A stretch of DNA of 49,409 nt from IMG/VR virus record IMGVR_UViG_3300032240_001488, positions 1 to 49,409 of that record, one strand, 5' to 3'. This document shows, piece after piece, positions 34,567-41,544 of this stretch (its first letter is position 1; each line of letters begins with the position of its first letter). The DNA is from a virus. The position numbers and the translations under genes are program-made. The notes beneath the pieces were generated by a model. The model was not told the origin of the DNA. It searched no databases and saw only the letters and a program-made list of their open reading frames with translations.

Positions 34567-36444
34567 ATGCCTGATGCAGAATTTCAGAATTTAAAACAGA
34601 GGTCGTTATACGCCCGTCTTAAAAAGCTTTTTAGCACCGATGTAATCGTTAGAAACATTGGCGGTAAACAGTTAAAAGTTGTTGATACAGATGAAGCAAT
34701 GTATGCGACAGATAGAAATACATTGCGTGACAGGTTCAATCGTATCAGAACTTCGGCATACAATCAATATAGTCGTGATTTTTCATTAAGTTATCAAGCG
34801 TCTCGTGTCGAGTTATTCCGTGACTATGATACTATGGATGCTGACCCAATTATTGCATCTGCATTAGATATTTATGCAGACGAATCCATTACAAAAAATG
34901 AATTGGGTAATATTCTAACCGTCCATTCTGACAATGGAAATATCAAACAAATTTTAGAAAACTTATTCTATGACATATTAAATATTGAATTTAATTTATG
35001 GTCGTGGACAAGAAACTTGGTAAAATACGGTGATTTCTATTTAAAATTGCACATTTCTCCTGAGTATGGCATTTACATGGTTGAACCTATTAGTGCATAT
35101 AACGTTACTCGTGTTGAAAACAGTGATTTGAACAACAAGTCTTACGTTAAATTTCAAGTGAATTTACCTGAAGGTGGTAAAATTGAAAATCTTGAAAATT
35201 ATAATGTGGCTCATTTTAGATTATTAAGTGATAGCAATTTTCTACCATATGGTAAGAGCATGATTGAAAATGCTCGTCGTGTATGGAAACAATTGTCATT
35301 AATGGAAGATGCGATGTTAATTCATCGTATTATGAGGGCCCCGGAAAAACGTATTTTTAAAATTGATGTCGGTAATTTGCCTCCACAAGAAATTGACGCT
35401 TACATGGAAAAATTGACGGCTAAGATGCAAAAAGCTCCATATATTGATGAAAAAACTGGAGATTACAATCTTCGTTTTAACCTTCAAAATATGGCAGAAG
35501 ATTTCTGGATTCCGGTTCGTGGCGGTGATAGTGGAACAAGCATTGAGCCATTATCCGGTATGGAATTTACTGGTATTGATGACGTTGAATACTTACGCAA
35601 CAAGATGATGGCTGCGTTAAAGATTCCAAAAGCGTTTTTGACTTATGAAGAAGATTTGAGTGGTAAAGCTACTTTGGCAGGTGAAGATGTTAGATTTGCT
35701 AAGACAATATTGAGAATTCAGAGAATCTTGGTAAGTGAATTGACTAAAATTGCAATTATTCACTTATATTCGCAAGGTTATAAAGATGCCGCTTTAGTGA
35801 ATTTTAGTTTAGAATTAACCAATCCTTCCGTTATTTTTGAAAAAGAAAAAATTTCAATGTGGGGCGATAAAGTAGGCGTTGCTAAAGACATGTTAGAAGA
35901 AAAGTTGTTTAGTAAGAAGTGGATTTATACCAATATATTCCACATGTCCGAGGAAGATGCAAACACAGTATCTACAGAGGTTGTTGATGATACTAAACAA
36001 AATTACAGATTTAAGCAGATTGAAGAAGAAGGTAATGACCCTGCCAAACCGTTTGATAAAATTAAGCCAGATGGACAAGATAGTGCGCCAGCAGGCGGTG
36101 AAGAACCCGATTTAGGTGAACCTGAAAAACCTGATGGTGGTGAAAAAACCGAGGCTCCCCCGTCTCCTTTGGCCGAAAAGTCTAAAGAACCATATGTAAG
36201 ACCATCACAGGCTGGCAAGAAGAAATCTTCTGATTATCCATACGGGGAAGATAGATTGGGCAAATTAGCATTTAACCCAAAAGATGAGACTGACCCAATC
36301 AGACATGTATATAAAAATGACAGCCCATTGAATTTAGAAGGATTAAATACGTTTTTAACGTCATTAGACCAAGATAAGAGGAATTTACTTGCAGAAAACA
36401 AAGATTTTACGTCTTACATGGACGAGGTTAACGTAAAAGACTAA
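34567..36444 (+). CDS. 20: Portal protein gp20
   Basis: Dodecameric portal at the capsid vertex through which DNA is packaged and ejected. The 625-aa protein matches T4-type gp20 through the N-terminal core: SYQASRVELFRDYDTMDADP, then IIASALDIYADESI, then FNLWSWTRNLVKYGDFYLKL and VEPISAYNVTRVE. The central clip/stem region follows (MEDAMLIHRIMRAPEKRIF, then KATLAGEDVRFAKTILRIQ). The C-terminal 120 residues are Pro/Glu/Gly-rich and probably disordered (EEPDLGEPEKPDGGEKTE). Its length exceeds T4 gp20 (524 aa) mainly through this tail. Confidence 0.93.
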   Translation: MPDAEFQNLKQRSLYARLKKLFSTDVIVRNIGGKQLKVVDTDEAMYATDRNTLRDRFNRIRTSAYNQYSRDFSLSYQASRVELFRDYDTMDADPIIASALDIYADESITKNELGNILTVHSDNGNIKQILENLFYDILNIEFNLWSWTRNLVKYGDFYLKLHISPEYGIYMVEPISAYNVTRVENSDLNNKSYVKFQVNLPEGGKIENLENYNVAHFRLLSDSNFLPYGKSMIENARRVWKQLSLMEDAMLIHRIMRAPEKRIFKIDVGNLPPQEIDAYMEKLTAKMQKAPYIDEKTGDYNLRFNLQNMAEDFWIPVRGGDSGTSIEPLSGMEFTGIDDVEYLRNKMMAALKIPKAFLTYEEDLSGKATLAGEDVRFAKTILRIQRILVSELTKIAIIHLYSQGYKDAALVNFSLELTNPSVIFEKEKISMWGDKVGVAKDMLEEKLFSKKWIYTNIFHMSEEDANTVSTEVVDDTKQNYRFKQIEEEGNDPAKPFDKIKPDGQDSAPAGGEEPDLGEPEKPDGGEKTEAPPSPLAEKSKEPYVRPSQAGKKKSSDYPYGEDRLGKLAFNPKDETDPIRHVYKNDSPLNLEGLNTFLTSLDQDKRNLLAENKDFTSYMDEVNVKD

Positions 36445-36448
36445 ATAG

Positions 36449-36482
36449 TATGTAAAAATATAATAAATTCCTATTTTACATA
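36449..36482 (+). terminator. Weak hairpin after the portal gene
   Basis: TATGTAAAA (36449-36457) pairs with TTTTACATA (36474-36482) around a 16-nt loop. It lies 5 nt after the portal stop. The stem is AT-rich with no clean T-run, so it is at most a weak or factor-dependent terminator or an mRNA-stabilising hairpin. Confidence 0.35.
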
Positions 36483-36492
36483 AAATTTTATA

Positions 36493-36500
36493 TATTTATT
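36493..36500 (+). promoter_or_regulatory. TATTTATT box before 36513
   Basis: TATTTATT lies 12 nt before the ATG at 36513, after a weak hairpin. It would start the head-assembly sub-operon. Confidence 0.35.
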
Positions 36501-36512
36501 AATTGAAGAAAT

Positions 36513-37376
36513 ATGAGCAAACTCAAACATTCCAAGTTTAAAAACACAGGAATTCTGTTCGAACTATTAACCCGACAGATTACTGCGGATATTCTTGCCA
36601 ACAGAGATAATTCTCCTGCCAAGAATATATTATTTAAATATTTCGCAGAAAACAAAGAGTTGGGCAAAGAGTGGCAACTCTATCACTTCCTCTTGAACGA
36701 AAAAGCCAAGACCGAGCCACAAGCTGAAAAATACATTGATATTGTATTGAATAAGCGTTTAAAATTAAACAACAAATCATTGTTGGAAGAAAAATATAAT
36801 TTAATTAAAGAGATAAAAGAAACTTATCCGATTGAAGATTTCTTAAAATCATCAATTAAAAATTATAAAGTAAATGCATCAATTTGTAAGATGTTTGAAG
36901 ATGCCTCTAACGTGAAACATAAATTTGATATTTGCGAAATTGTTCAATCGAGAAATTGCATCACTGAACATTTGTGTGGTTCTAAAAAAGAAGTTAAAGC
37001 TCAAGCCGAAGACCAATTAGTTAATTTGTATAAACAACAAAATGAAGAAGTTAGATTGTTGAGTTACAAGATTTTAGTTGATTCTTTAAATGAGAAATAT
37101 AAAACTTTGGACGAAAATCAAAAGAATATTTTAAGAGAATATATCAACAATATTTCAAATACTAATAATTTATCTGTTATTGTTTCTAAAGAATTTGAAA
37201 AAATTAAACAAACATTAACTGAATTGAAATCTAAAATTGATAGCGATGTCGTTTTAATTAAGATAACTGAAACAATTAAGCAGTTAGATAAAATCAAACC
37301 AAAGGTTGTCAAAGACAATCATATTATGGCAATTTTATTGGGATATGAATTGATTAAAGAAATCAAGGAAAAATAA
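36513..37376 (+). CDS. Conserved head-cluster protein, 287 aa
   Basis: Function unknown. The N-terminal block (SKLKHSKFKNTGILFELLTR, then QITADILANRD) resembles a family repeatedly found between portal and prohead protease in marine T4-like phages. The rest is long amphipathic helices, with Lys/Glu/Ile composition typical of prohead-core or assembly proteins. Its stop is one base before the next ATG, as part of a five-gene run ending at 39211. A prohead-core role (such as T4 gp67/gp68) is suggested by position only. Confidence 0.7.
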   Translation: MSKLKHSKFKNTGILFELLTRQITADILANRDNSPAKNILFKYFAENKELGKEWQLYHFLLNEKAKTEPQAEKYIDIVLNKRLKLNNKSLLEEKYNLIKEIKETYPIEDFLKSSIKNYKVNASICKMFEDASNVKHKFDICEIVQSRNCITEHLCGSKKEVKAQAEDQLVNLYKQQNEEVRLLSYKILVDSLNEKYKTLDENQKNILREYINNISNTNNLSVIVSKEFEKIKQTLTELKSKIDSDVVLIKITETIKQLDKIKPKVVKDNHIMAILLGYELIKEIKEK

Positions 37377-37377
37377 T

Positions 37378-37632
37378 ATGAGTTGTAAAAAAGATTGCAA
37401 ATGTGGCGATTGTTCCAATAATAAAGAAAAGCTTTTGATTGGACGATTGAAAGAAGTAATTAAAAAACTTTTAAGAAAACAAATGTCGGAAGTATCAGGG
37501 ACAGGTGCTGTTGCTGGGATTTCGACTCCTTATGCTTTTGGCAAAACCGCTAACCCAACTGCGGGATTGAATGACCCGTCTGAAAAAGGTGGGTATAAAA
37601 AAGTTGGTAAGGATGACACTGGGACATTGTAA
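37378..37632 (+). CDS. Small Cys-rich head-cluster protein
   Basis: An 84-residue protein starting MSCKKDCKCGDCSNN, with Cys at 3, 7, 9 and 12 that could bind one metal ion. A basic helix (RLKEVIKKLLRKQMSEV) follows, then a Gly/Ala/Pro-rich tail. The tail stretch TGAVAGISTPYAFGK resembles uncharacterised small head-cluster proteins of marine T4-like phages. It lies between the head-cluster protein and an Ala/Pro-rich protein, where T4 has the small prohead-core genes 67 and 68. Homology to those is not demonstrable here. Confidence 0.6.
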   Translation: MSCKKDCKCGDCSNNKEKLLIGRLKEVIKKLLRKQMSEVSGTGAVAGISTPYAFGKTANPTAGLNDPSEKGGYKKVGKDDTGTL

Positions 37633-37635
37633 TAT

Positions 37636-38184
37636 ATGGTAAAACTTAAAACATTGTTGGAAGCTGCTCCGATTGGAAAAGACCCTGCTGCAATTGCTGC
37701 ACCAGCGGAACAACCTGCTGCACCACCAACACCGCCACCTGCCGCACAACCATCTGGTCAAGATTCTGCGGCGGAATACAGTCCAGCTTTTGATTTTAAT
37801 GATTTTGAGACTCGTTTGGCTCAAGCTACGGAAACTGCTAAAAACAATTTCCAAGAGAAATTGATGCAAAAAGTTGGTGGTAAAAAAGTGATGATTAGAG
37901 CATCGAAAGGATATGGTCAACCAAAGAAGGATTATACTATCAACGTAACTGGTGTCAGTATTGATTTCTATTACGAAAGATATGTTGTCATTTTCAAAGA
38001 TGAAAAAGATAAAGAATACTTTTTAGAAACTGGTATGAAAATTAAGATTTTAGGCCCAGCAGAAGCTAAACCTGCAAATAAGGCTAATAAGTCTTCTGCT
38101 CCAACACCAGCACCTCAAGCGGGTCAAAAACCTGCCCCTGCTCCACAAGAGCCGCAGCCAAACACCGCAACTCAAGGACTTTAA
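37636..38184 (+). CDS. Ala/Pro-rich head-cluster protein with candidate targeting peptide
   Basis: A 182-aa protein with a central folded domain (about residues 50-135, FNDFETRLAQATETAKNNF, later YTINVTGVSIDFYYERYVV) between Ala/Pro-rich disordered ends. Its N-terminus, MVKLKTLLE-AAP, is nearly identical to MIKLKSLLE-AC of the protein at 43386 and ends in an LLE site of the type cut by gp21-family proteases. It lies one gene before the protease. A prohead-core or internal protein is the favoured guess. Confidence 0.6.
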   Translation: MVKLKTLLEAAPIGKDPAAIAAPAEQPAAPPTPPPAAQPSGQDSAAEYSPAFDFNDFETRLAQATETAKNNFQEKLMQKVGGKKVMIRASKGYGQPKKDYTINVTGVSIDFYYERYVVIFKDEKDKEYFLETGMKIKILGPAEAKPANKANKSSAPTPAPQAGQKPAPAPQEPQPNTATQGL

Positions 38185-38185
38185 T

Positions 38186-38803
38186 ATGAACAAAGAATTA
38201 TTGATTGATTACATCTCATTTGACATCCCTAAAGATGTTATAAATGAAGCCGCATCAAAAGGTGGCCCATTTATAGTCAAAGGTGTATTACAACGTGCCA
38301 ATGCAAAAAATCAAAATGGTAGAATTTATCCAAAAGACGTTCTCGAAAGAGAAGCGGTGAAATACATGGAAAATTTTATTAAAGAGCGCAGAGCATTGGG
38401 GGAATTAGACCATCCAGAAAGCCAAGTAGTAAATCTTCAAAACGTTAGTCACAACGTTGTTGATATGGCATGGAGTGGAGACGATTTAGTTGGAACCGTT
38501 GAAGTATTGACGACTCCAAGTGGTAACATTTTAAGAGAGCTATTTAAATCTGGTATTAAATTGGGTATAAGTTCTCGTGGTATGGGTAGCGTCAAGAAAA
38601 ATGTTAGAGAAAGTGCAGATGAAGTTCAAGATGATTTTGAATTAATTGCATTCGATTTCGTTAGCAATCCATCAACTCGTGGAGCGTTTTTATATCCGTC
38701 TAATCAAGGTCAATTACAAGAAGGACTTGTTAAAAATCCTATTAATAATAGATGGGAAAAGACTGAAACTATTATACGAGATATATTGAACAATTTAAAT
38801 TAA
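38186..38803 (+). CDS. 21: Prohead core protease gp21
   Basis: Serine protease that cleaves scaffold, capsid protein and internal proteins at (L/I)xE during head maturation. The 205-aa protein carries the family motifs LGELDHPE (His76) and GISSRGMG (Ser129 or Ser130), with the N-terminal FIVKGVLQRANAKNQNGRIYP block. A possible self-cleavage site, LQE (GQLQEGL), lies near residue 177. Its position before the scaffold and capsid genes is the T4 order, although two antisense genes are inserted before the scaffold. The start is one base after the preceding TAA. Confidence 0.93.
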   Translation: MNKELLIDYISFDIPKDVINEAASKGGPFIVKGVLQRANAKNQNGRIYPKDVLEREAVKYMENFIKERRALGELDHPESQVVNLQNVSHNVVDMAWSGDDLVGTVEVLTTPSGNILRELFKSGIKLGISSRGMGSVKKNVRESADEVQDDFELIAFDFVSNPSTRGAFLYPSNQGQLQEGLVKNPINNRWEKTETIIRDILNNLN

Positions 38804-38808
38804 GGAAA

Positions 38809-38816
38809 TATTTATA
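38809..38816 (+). promoter_or_regulatory. TATTTATA box 5 nt before ATG
   Basis: TATTTATA-ATAAT-ATG at 38822, in the 18-nt gap after the protease gene. The predicted transcription start is the A of the ATG. Confidence 0.5.
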
Positions 38817-38821
38817 ATAAT

Positions 38822-39211
38822 ATGAAGCTAAAAACAATCATACAAGAAAATGGATTAGGTGGCTTTGGAGAGATTCAAAAAGAAAAGATGTCCCAAGAGC
38901 AGAAGAAACAATTGTTATCAATGGTCAGTCAATACAATGAGTGTGGTAAACAATTGTATGGTTATGGCGATGTTCGTCAAATCTCCGAAGCTTTATTGAA
39001 AATTTCAGAATTAGCCGAACGTTATGCATTGGAAGAATCTGATGAAGACATGTTGCAAACAAAAACAATTCATGAGGATATGAAATCCGTTCGTAAAGAT
39101 GCGGCTGAAATGCATAAAATCGCAAAAGAAGCTTGGGTGGCAAATGAACGCCTCAAAGCTCTCTATGAGAACATAGGCGGTAAATTGAGTAGATATTACG
39201 AAATTAACTAA
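38822..39211 (+). CDS. Helical head-cluster protein with candidate targeting peptide
   Basis: A 129-aa, almost entirely helical protein of unknown function (QKKQLLSMVSQYNECGKQLY, later MKSVRKDAAEMHKIAKEAW). The N-terminus, MKLKTIIQE-NG, has the same K-L-K-x-hydrophobic-hydrophobic-x-E pattern as the Ala/Pro-rich protein and the basic protein at 43386, with an IQE site for gp21-type cleavage. It is followed by a bidirectional terminator, which ends the plus-strand head sub-operon. Confidence 0.6.
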   Translation: MKLKTIIQENGLGGFGEIQKEKMSQEQKKQLLSMVSQYNECGKQLYGYGDVRQISEALLKISELAERYALEESDEDMLQTKTIHEDMKSVRKDAAEMHKIAKEAWVANERLKALYENIGGKLSRYYEIN

Positions 39212-39225
39212 AAAACACTATACAA

Positions 39226-39262
39226 AAAACCCCGACTTTAATTAGTCGGGGTTTTGTTTTTT
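39226..39262. terminator. Bidirectional intrinsic terminator
   Basis: A 12-bp stem, AAAACCCCGACT (39226-39237) with AGTCGGGGTTTT (39244-39255) and a 6-nt loop, has T-rich tracts on both strands. It separates the plus-strand gene ending at 39211 from the convergent minus-strand gene ending at 39272 and can stop transcription from both sides. Confidence 0.9.
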
Positions 39263-39271
39263 ACGATAATG

Positions 39272-39574
39272 TTAAATGTGTTCGTTTCTGGAATCAATAA
39301 ATCCGATTAACGATTCGAATGTTTTAAAGAAATGTTTTCTTCCATTTACTTCCATTACAAAATCTCCAGATTTCTTAGTCTTATAGATTTCAACATTTAG
39401 AGTTGTGTCTCCAGATTTCTCACACAATTTAAAACGAGTTTCATTTTCATATCCTTCAAATCCCATATCAGCTAAATGCATTGCATCTTTCCATTTCCAG
39501 CTATCAGGATTATCAAAATCAATTTTATGTTCGTCTAACTCTTGGTTTGGGTTTAAAAAATTACTTAATTTCAT
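39272..39574 (-). CDS. Small antisense head-cluster protein, 100 aa
   Basis: Unrecognised, with an N-terminus MKLSNFLNPNQELDE. The rest is a small alpha/beta domain (KSGDTTLNVEIYKTKKSGDF, then VMEVNGRKHFFKTFESLIGF). It starts one base after the stop of the other minus-strand gene (TAATATG on the minus strand), so the two form an antisense operon. It lies head-on to the plus-strand head genes and ends at a bidirectional terminator. Confidence 0.65.
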   Translation of the reverse strand: MKLSNFLNPNQELDEHKIDFDNPDSWKWKDAMHLADMGFEGYENETRFKLCEKSGDTTLNVEIYKTKKSGDFVMEVNGRKHFFKTFESLIGFIDSRNEHI

Positions 39575-39575
39575 A

Positions 39576-40205
39576 TTATTTAATGTCTAATTGTTGAATG
39601 AAATCGCCAAGGATGTCCAATTTTTCAGAACCCTTATCTTCGAATGGTTGTGACAATTTCATGTGAGTTTTCTTTTCCTCTGGTTTTGGTTGTGCGGATT
39701 GTTGTCCTGCTTGCGGTTTTTCTTGTTCGTCGCCAGAGTTGGATACGGTGAAAAAGCTTGCATATACTAAAGTGTTTGGGTCACTCATGTTTTTCAATTT
39801 TTTGATAATGTTGAGTTTATTGTTCCCAAACATATCACTTGTTGAAAATTTAATTTCCGTTCCATTTCTTTGAATTGTTGATTTGAGTCCCATTTCACCT
39901 TGTTTGAAAATGACTTCTTGTTTTTCTTTTTGGTCAAAAGGAATGCCCACGTTTCTATTCAATACATTTTCAATACTATCATTTTCAACTTTACTTCTCA
40001 TTATAGCTTGTTCTTCTTCTTTTAACATGCTTCTAATGATGGATTTAATTCCTTCCTTTAATTCTTCGGTTGTTGAATCCGGCACATTAGCATGTAACGC
40101 AGATAAATACTGTTTTATTGATTTTGTGGTGCATCCCACTTTTTTACCAGTGTTCTTATTGTAAACACAGTATTTATTTCCTTCTTTTTTGTAGGTGTAT
40201 GGCAT
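39576..40205 (-). CDS. Antisense hypothetical protein, 209 aa
   Basis: A 209-aa protein with an N-terminal beta hairpin (YTYKKEGNKYCVYNKNTGKK, then VGCTTKSIKQYLSALHANV) that recurs in uncharacterised phage proteins. A charged helical middle and a Pro/Gln-rich tail follow (QAGQQSAQPKPEEKKTH). It is the first gene of a two-gene minus-strand operon between protease and scaffold. Its own TATTTATT box lies 5 nt before the ATG on the minus strand. Function unknown; its place among head genes suggests a late head-related role. Confidence 0.65.
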   Translation of the reverse strand: MPYTYKKEGNKYCVYNKNTGKKVGCTTKSIKQYLSALHANVPDSTTEELKEGIKSIIRSMLKEEEQAIMRSKVENDSIENVLNRNVGIPFDQKEKQEVIFKQGEMGLKSTIQRNGTEIKFSTSDMFGNNKLNIIKKLKNMSDPNTLVYASFFTVSNSGDEQEKPQAGQQSAQPKPEEKKTHMKLSQPFEDKGSEKLDILGDFIQQLDIK

Positions 40206-40210
40206 ATAAC

Positions 40211-40218
40211 AATAAATA
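40211..40218 (-). promoter_or_regulatory. TATTTATT box, minus strand, 5 nt before ATG
   Basis: Read on the minus strand, TATTTATT-GTTAT-ATG leads into the gene starting at 40205. Box, spacing and strand match the plus-strand examples, which supports a direction-specific element rather than random AT richness. Confidence 0.55.
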
Positions 40219-40339
40219 TCAATTTTTTTTCAAATATTTTACATTTTCAAGAATTTTAATTATATTTATATTTCAGAATACAATATCTTCTATATTGTCC
40301 CAATAAATAATCTACTATTGGAGTTCGAATAACTTCAGG

Positions 40340-40347
40340 AATAAATA
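40340..40347 (+). promoter_or_regulatory. AATAAATA, T4-type late promoter of the scaffold gene
   Basis: AATAAATA lies 10 nt before the scaffold ATG at 40358 in the 152-nt divergent region. It matches the N-ATAAATA late-promoter consensus of T4-like phages in the forward direction. A further TATTTATA lies at 40263-40270; the rest of the divergent gap holds no gene. Confidence 0.45.
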
Positions 40348-40357
40348 TAAAACAAAT

Positions 40358-41503
40358 ATGTCAACATTATTAGAACAAGCTATTGCTGACGCTAAAGCCG
40401 TAAGAGCAACTGCACTTGCCAATGCCAAAGCTGCATTGGAAGAAGCATTCTTACCAAAAGCAGAAGCAATGTTAGCTCAAAAATTGAAAGAAGAAGCTGG
40501 TATTGAAACCGAAGCCGTTTTTGACCCGATTGCCGCTGGCACATCCACATCAAAAACCACTTCCGCCGCCAGCAAATATAAATCCGCTGGTTCCATTGAA
40601 AAGAACAAAGGATTGGAAACCGAAAAATGGTTAGAAGAAGCTCCTGTAGCTGATGCACCTGTTGCACCAGACGCTGCTGCCGAAGAAGGCGAAGAAGCTA
40701 TCTCTGACAAAGAATTAGATGAAATTTTAGCAGAGTTGAGTAAGGATTTGGAAGAAGAAGGTGCAGCACAACCTGTTCCTCAAGACCCAAATGCAACTAA
40801 AATCGTTGCTCCTGAAGAACCTGTAACTCCTGCAACGCCAGATGCCGGAAAACCAGAAGCCCCTGTTGCTGTTGTTGCTCCTACTGCACCTGCTGCGCCA
40901 GAAGCATCTGTTGTTCCTGCTGCACCTGCTGCTGCTGATGCAACTGCGCCAGAAGCACCTACTGGTGATTCCGCAGAAGATATTGATTTAAATGAACTTC
41001 TTAAATCTTTGAATGAAGCTTCCGATGAGGAAGAAGAAGAAGAAGAAGAAACAGTTAAAGAAGCGAAGGAAGAAGAAGAAGAAGCCGTTACTAAGGAAGC
41101 TTTTGAAGTTGTAATTAAGGAACGCAATGATGCCGTCGCCGCTGTAAATCACTACAAGAAACAACTTGATGAAGTTAGTTTGTTAAACGCAAAATTGTTA
41201 TATACTAACAAATTGTTTAAGAACTACGGTTTAACTAACGAACAAAAGATGAAGATTGTAGAAACTTTCGATTTGACCCAAACTATTCGTGAAGTCAAAA
41301 TCGCATATACAAGTTTAGCCGAATCGTTTAATTTTGGTAAATCAGCCGTTAAGAAAAATACTGCTGCACAAGCTATTACCGAAGGATTGGCGAGCAAAAC
41401 AGTAGCTTCTACGAAACCTGCACCTGCGGTTATCGTTGAAAATACTAACACCCAAGCTGAAAGATTCAAAACTCTTGCCGGAATCAAATCAGTTAAAAAA
41501 TAA
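40358..41503 (+). CDS. 22: Prohead scaffold (core) protein gp22
   Basis: Internal scaffold around which the capsid protein assembles and which gp21 later degrades. The 381-aa protein is helical at both ends with an acidic Ala/Pro/Glu-rich middle, including a run of Glu. The C-terminal block is typical of gp22 in marine T4-like phages: SLLNAKLLYTNKLFKNYGLT, then NEQKMKIVETFD and VKIAYTSLAESF. Several (L/I)xE sites are present, including LLE at residues 4-6 (MSTLLEQA). It is encoded immediately before the capsid gene, as in T4, and longer than T4 gp22 (269 aa). Confidence 0.85.
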   Translation: MSTLLEQAIADAKAVRATALANAKAALEEAFLPKAEAMLAQKLKEEAGIETEAVFDPIAAGTSTSKTTSAASKYKSAGSIEKNKGLETEKWLEEAPVADAPVAPDAAAEEGEEAISDKELDEILAELSKDLEEEGAAQPVPQDPNATKIVAPEEPVTPATPDAGKPEAPVAVVAPTAPAAPEASVVPAAPAAADATAPEAPTGDSAEDIDLNELLKSLNEASDEEEEEEEETVKEAKEEEEEAVTKEAFEVVIKERNDAVAAVNHYKKQLDEVSLLNAKLLYTNKLFKNYGLTNEQKMKIVETFDLTQTIREVKIAYTSLAESFNFGKSAVKKNTAAQAITEGLASKTVASTKPAPAVIVENTNTQAERFKTLAGIKSVKK

Positions 41504-41525
41504 GTAATGGTAAGAAAAATTAAAC

Positions 41526-41533
41526 TATAAATA
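41526..41533 (+). promoter_or_regulatory. TATAAATA, T4-type late promoter of the capsid gene
   Basis: TATAAATA, the exact T4 late consensus in forward orientation, lies 11 nt before the capsid ATG at 41545. It is followed by AAGGAAAA, one of the few SD-like motifs in the window. Scaffold and capsid genes therefore differ from the TATTTATA class. Confidence 0.55.
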
Positions 41534-41544
41534 AGGAAAATAAT

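Noticed and set aside
37495-37920. Minus-strand 141-aa frame in the head cluster
   Set aside because: Arg/Cys/Trp-rich translation opposite Ala/Pro codons, spanning two well-supported plus-strand genes.
40780-41127. Minus-strand 115-aa frame opposite the scaffold gene
   Set aside because: The Ser/Ala/Gly-rich translation is the complement of the Glu/Ala/Pro-rich scaffold codons, a typical shadow frame.
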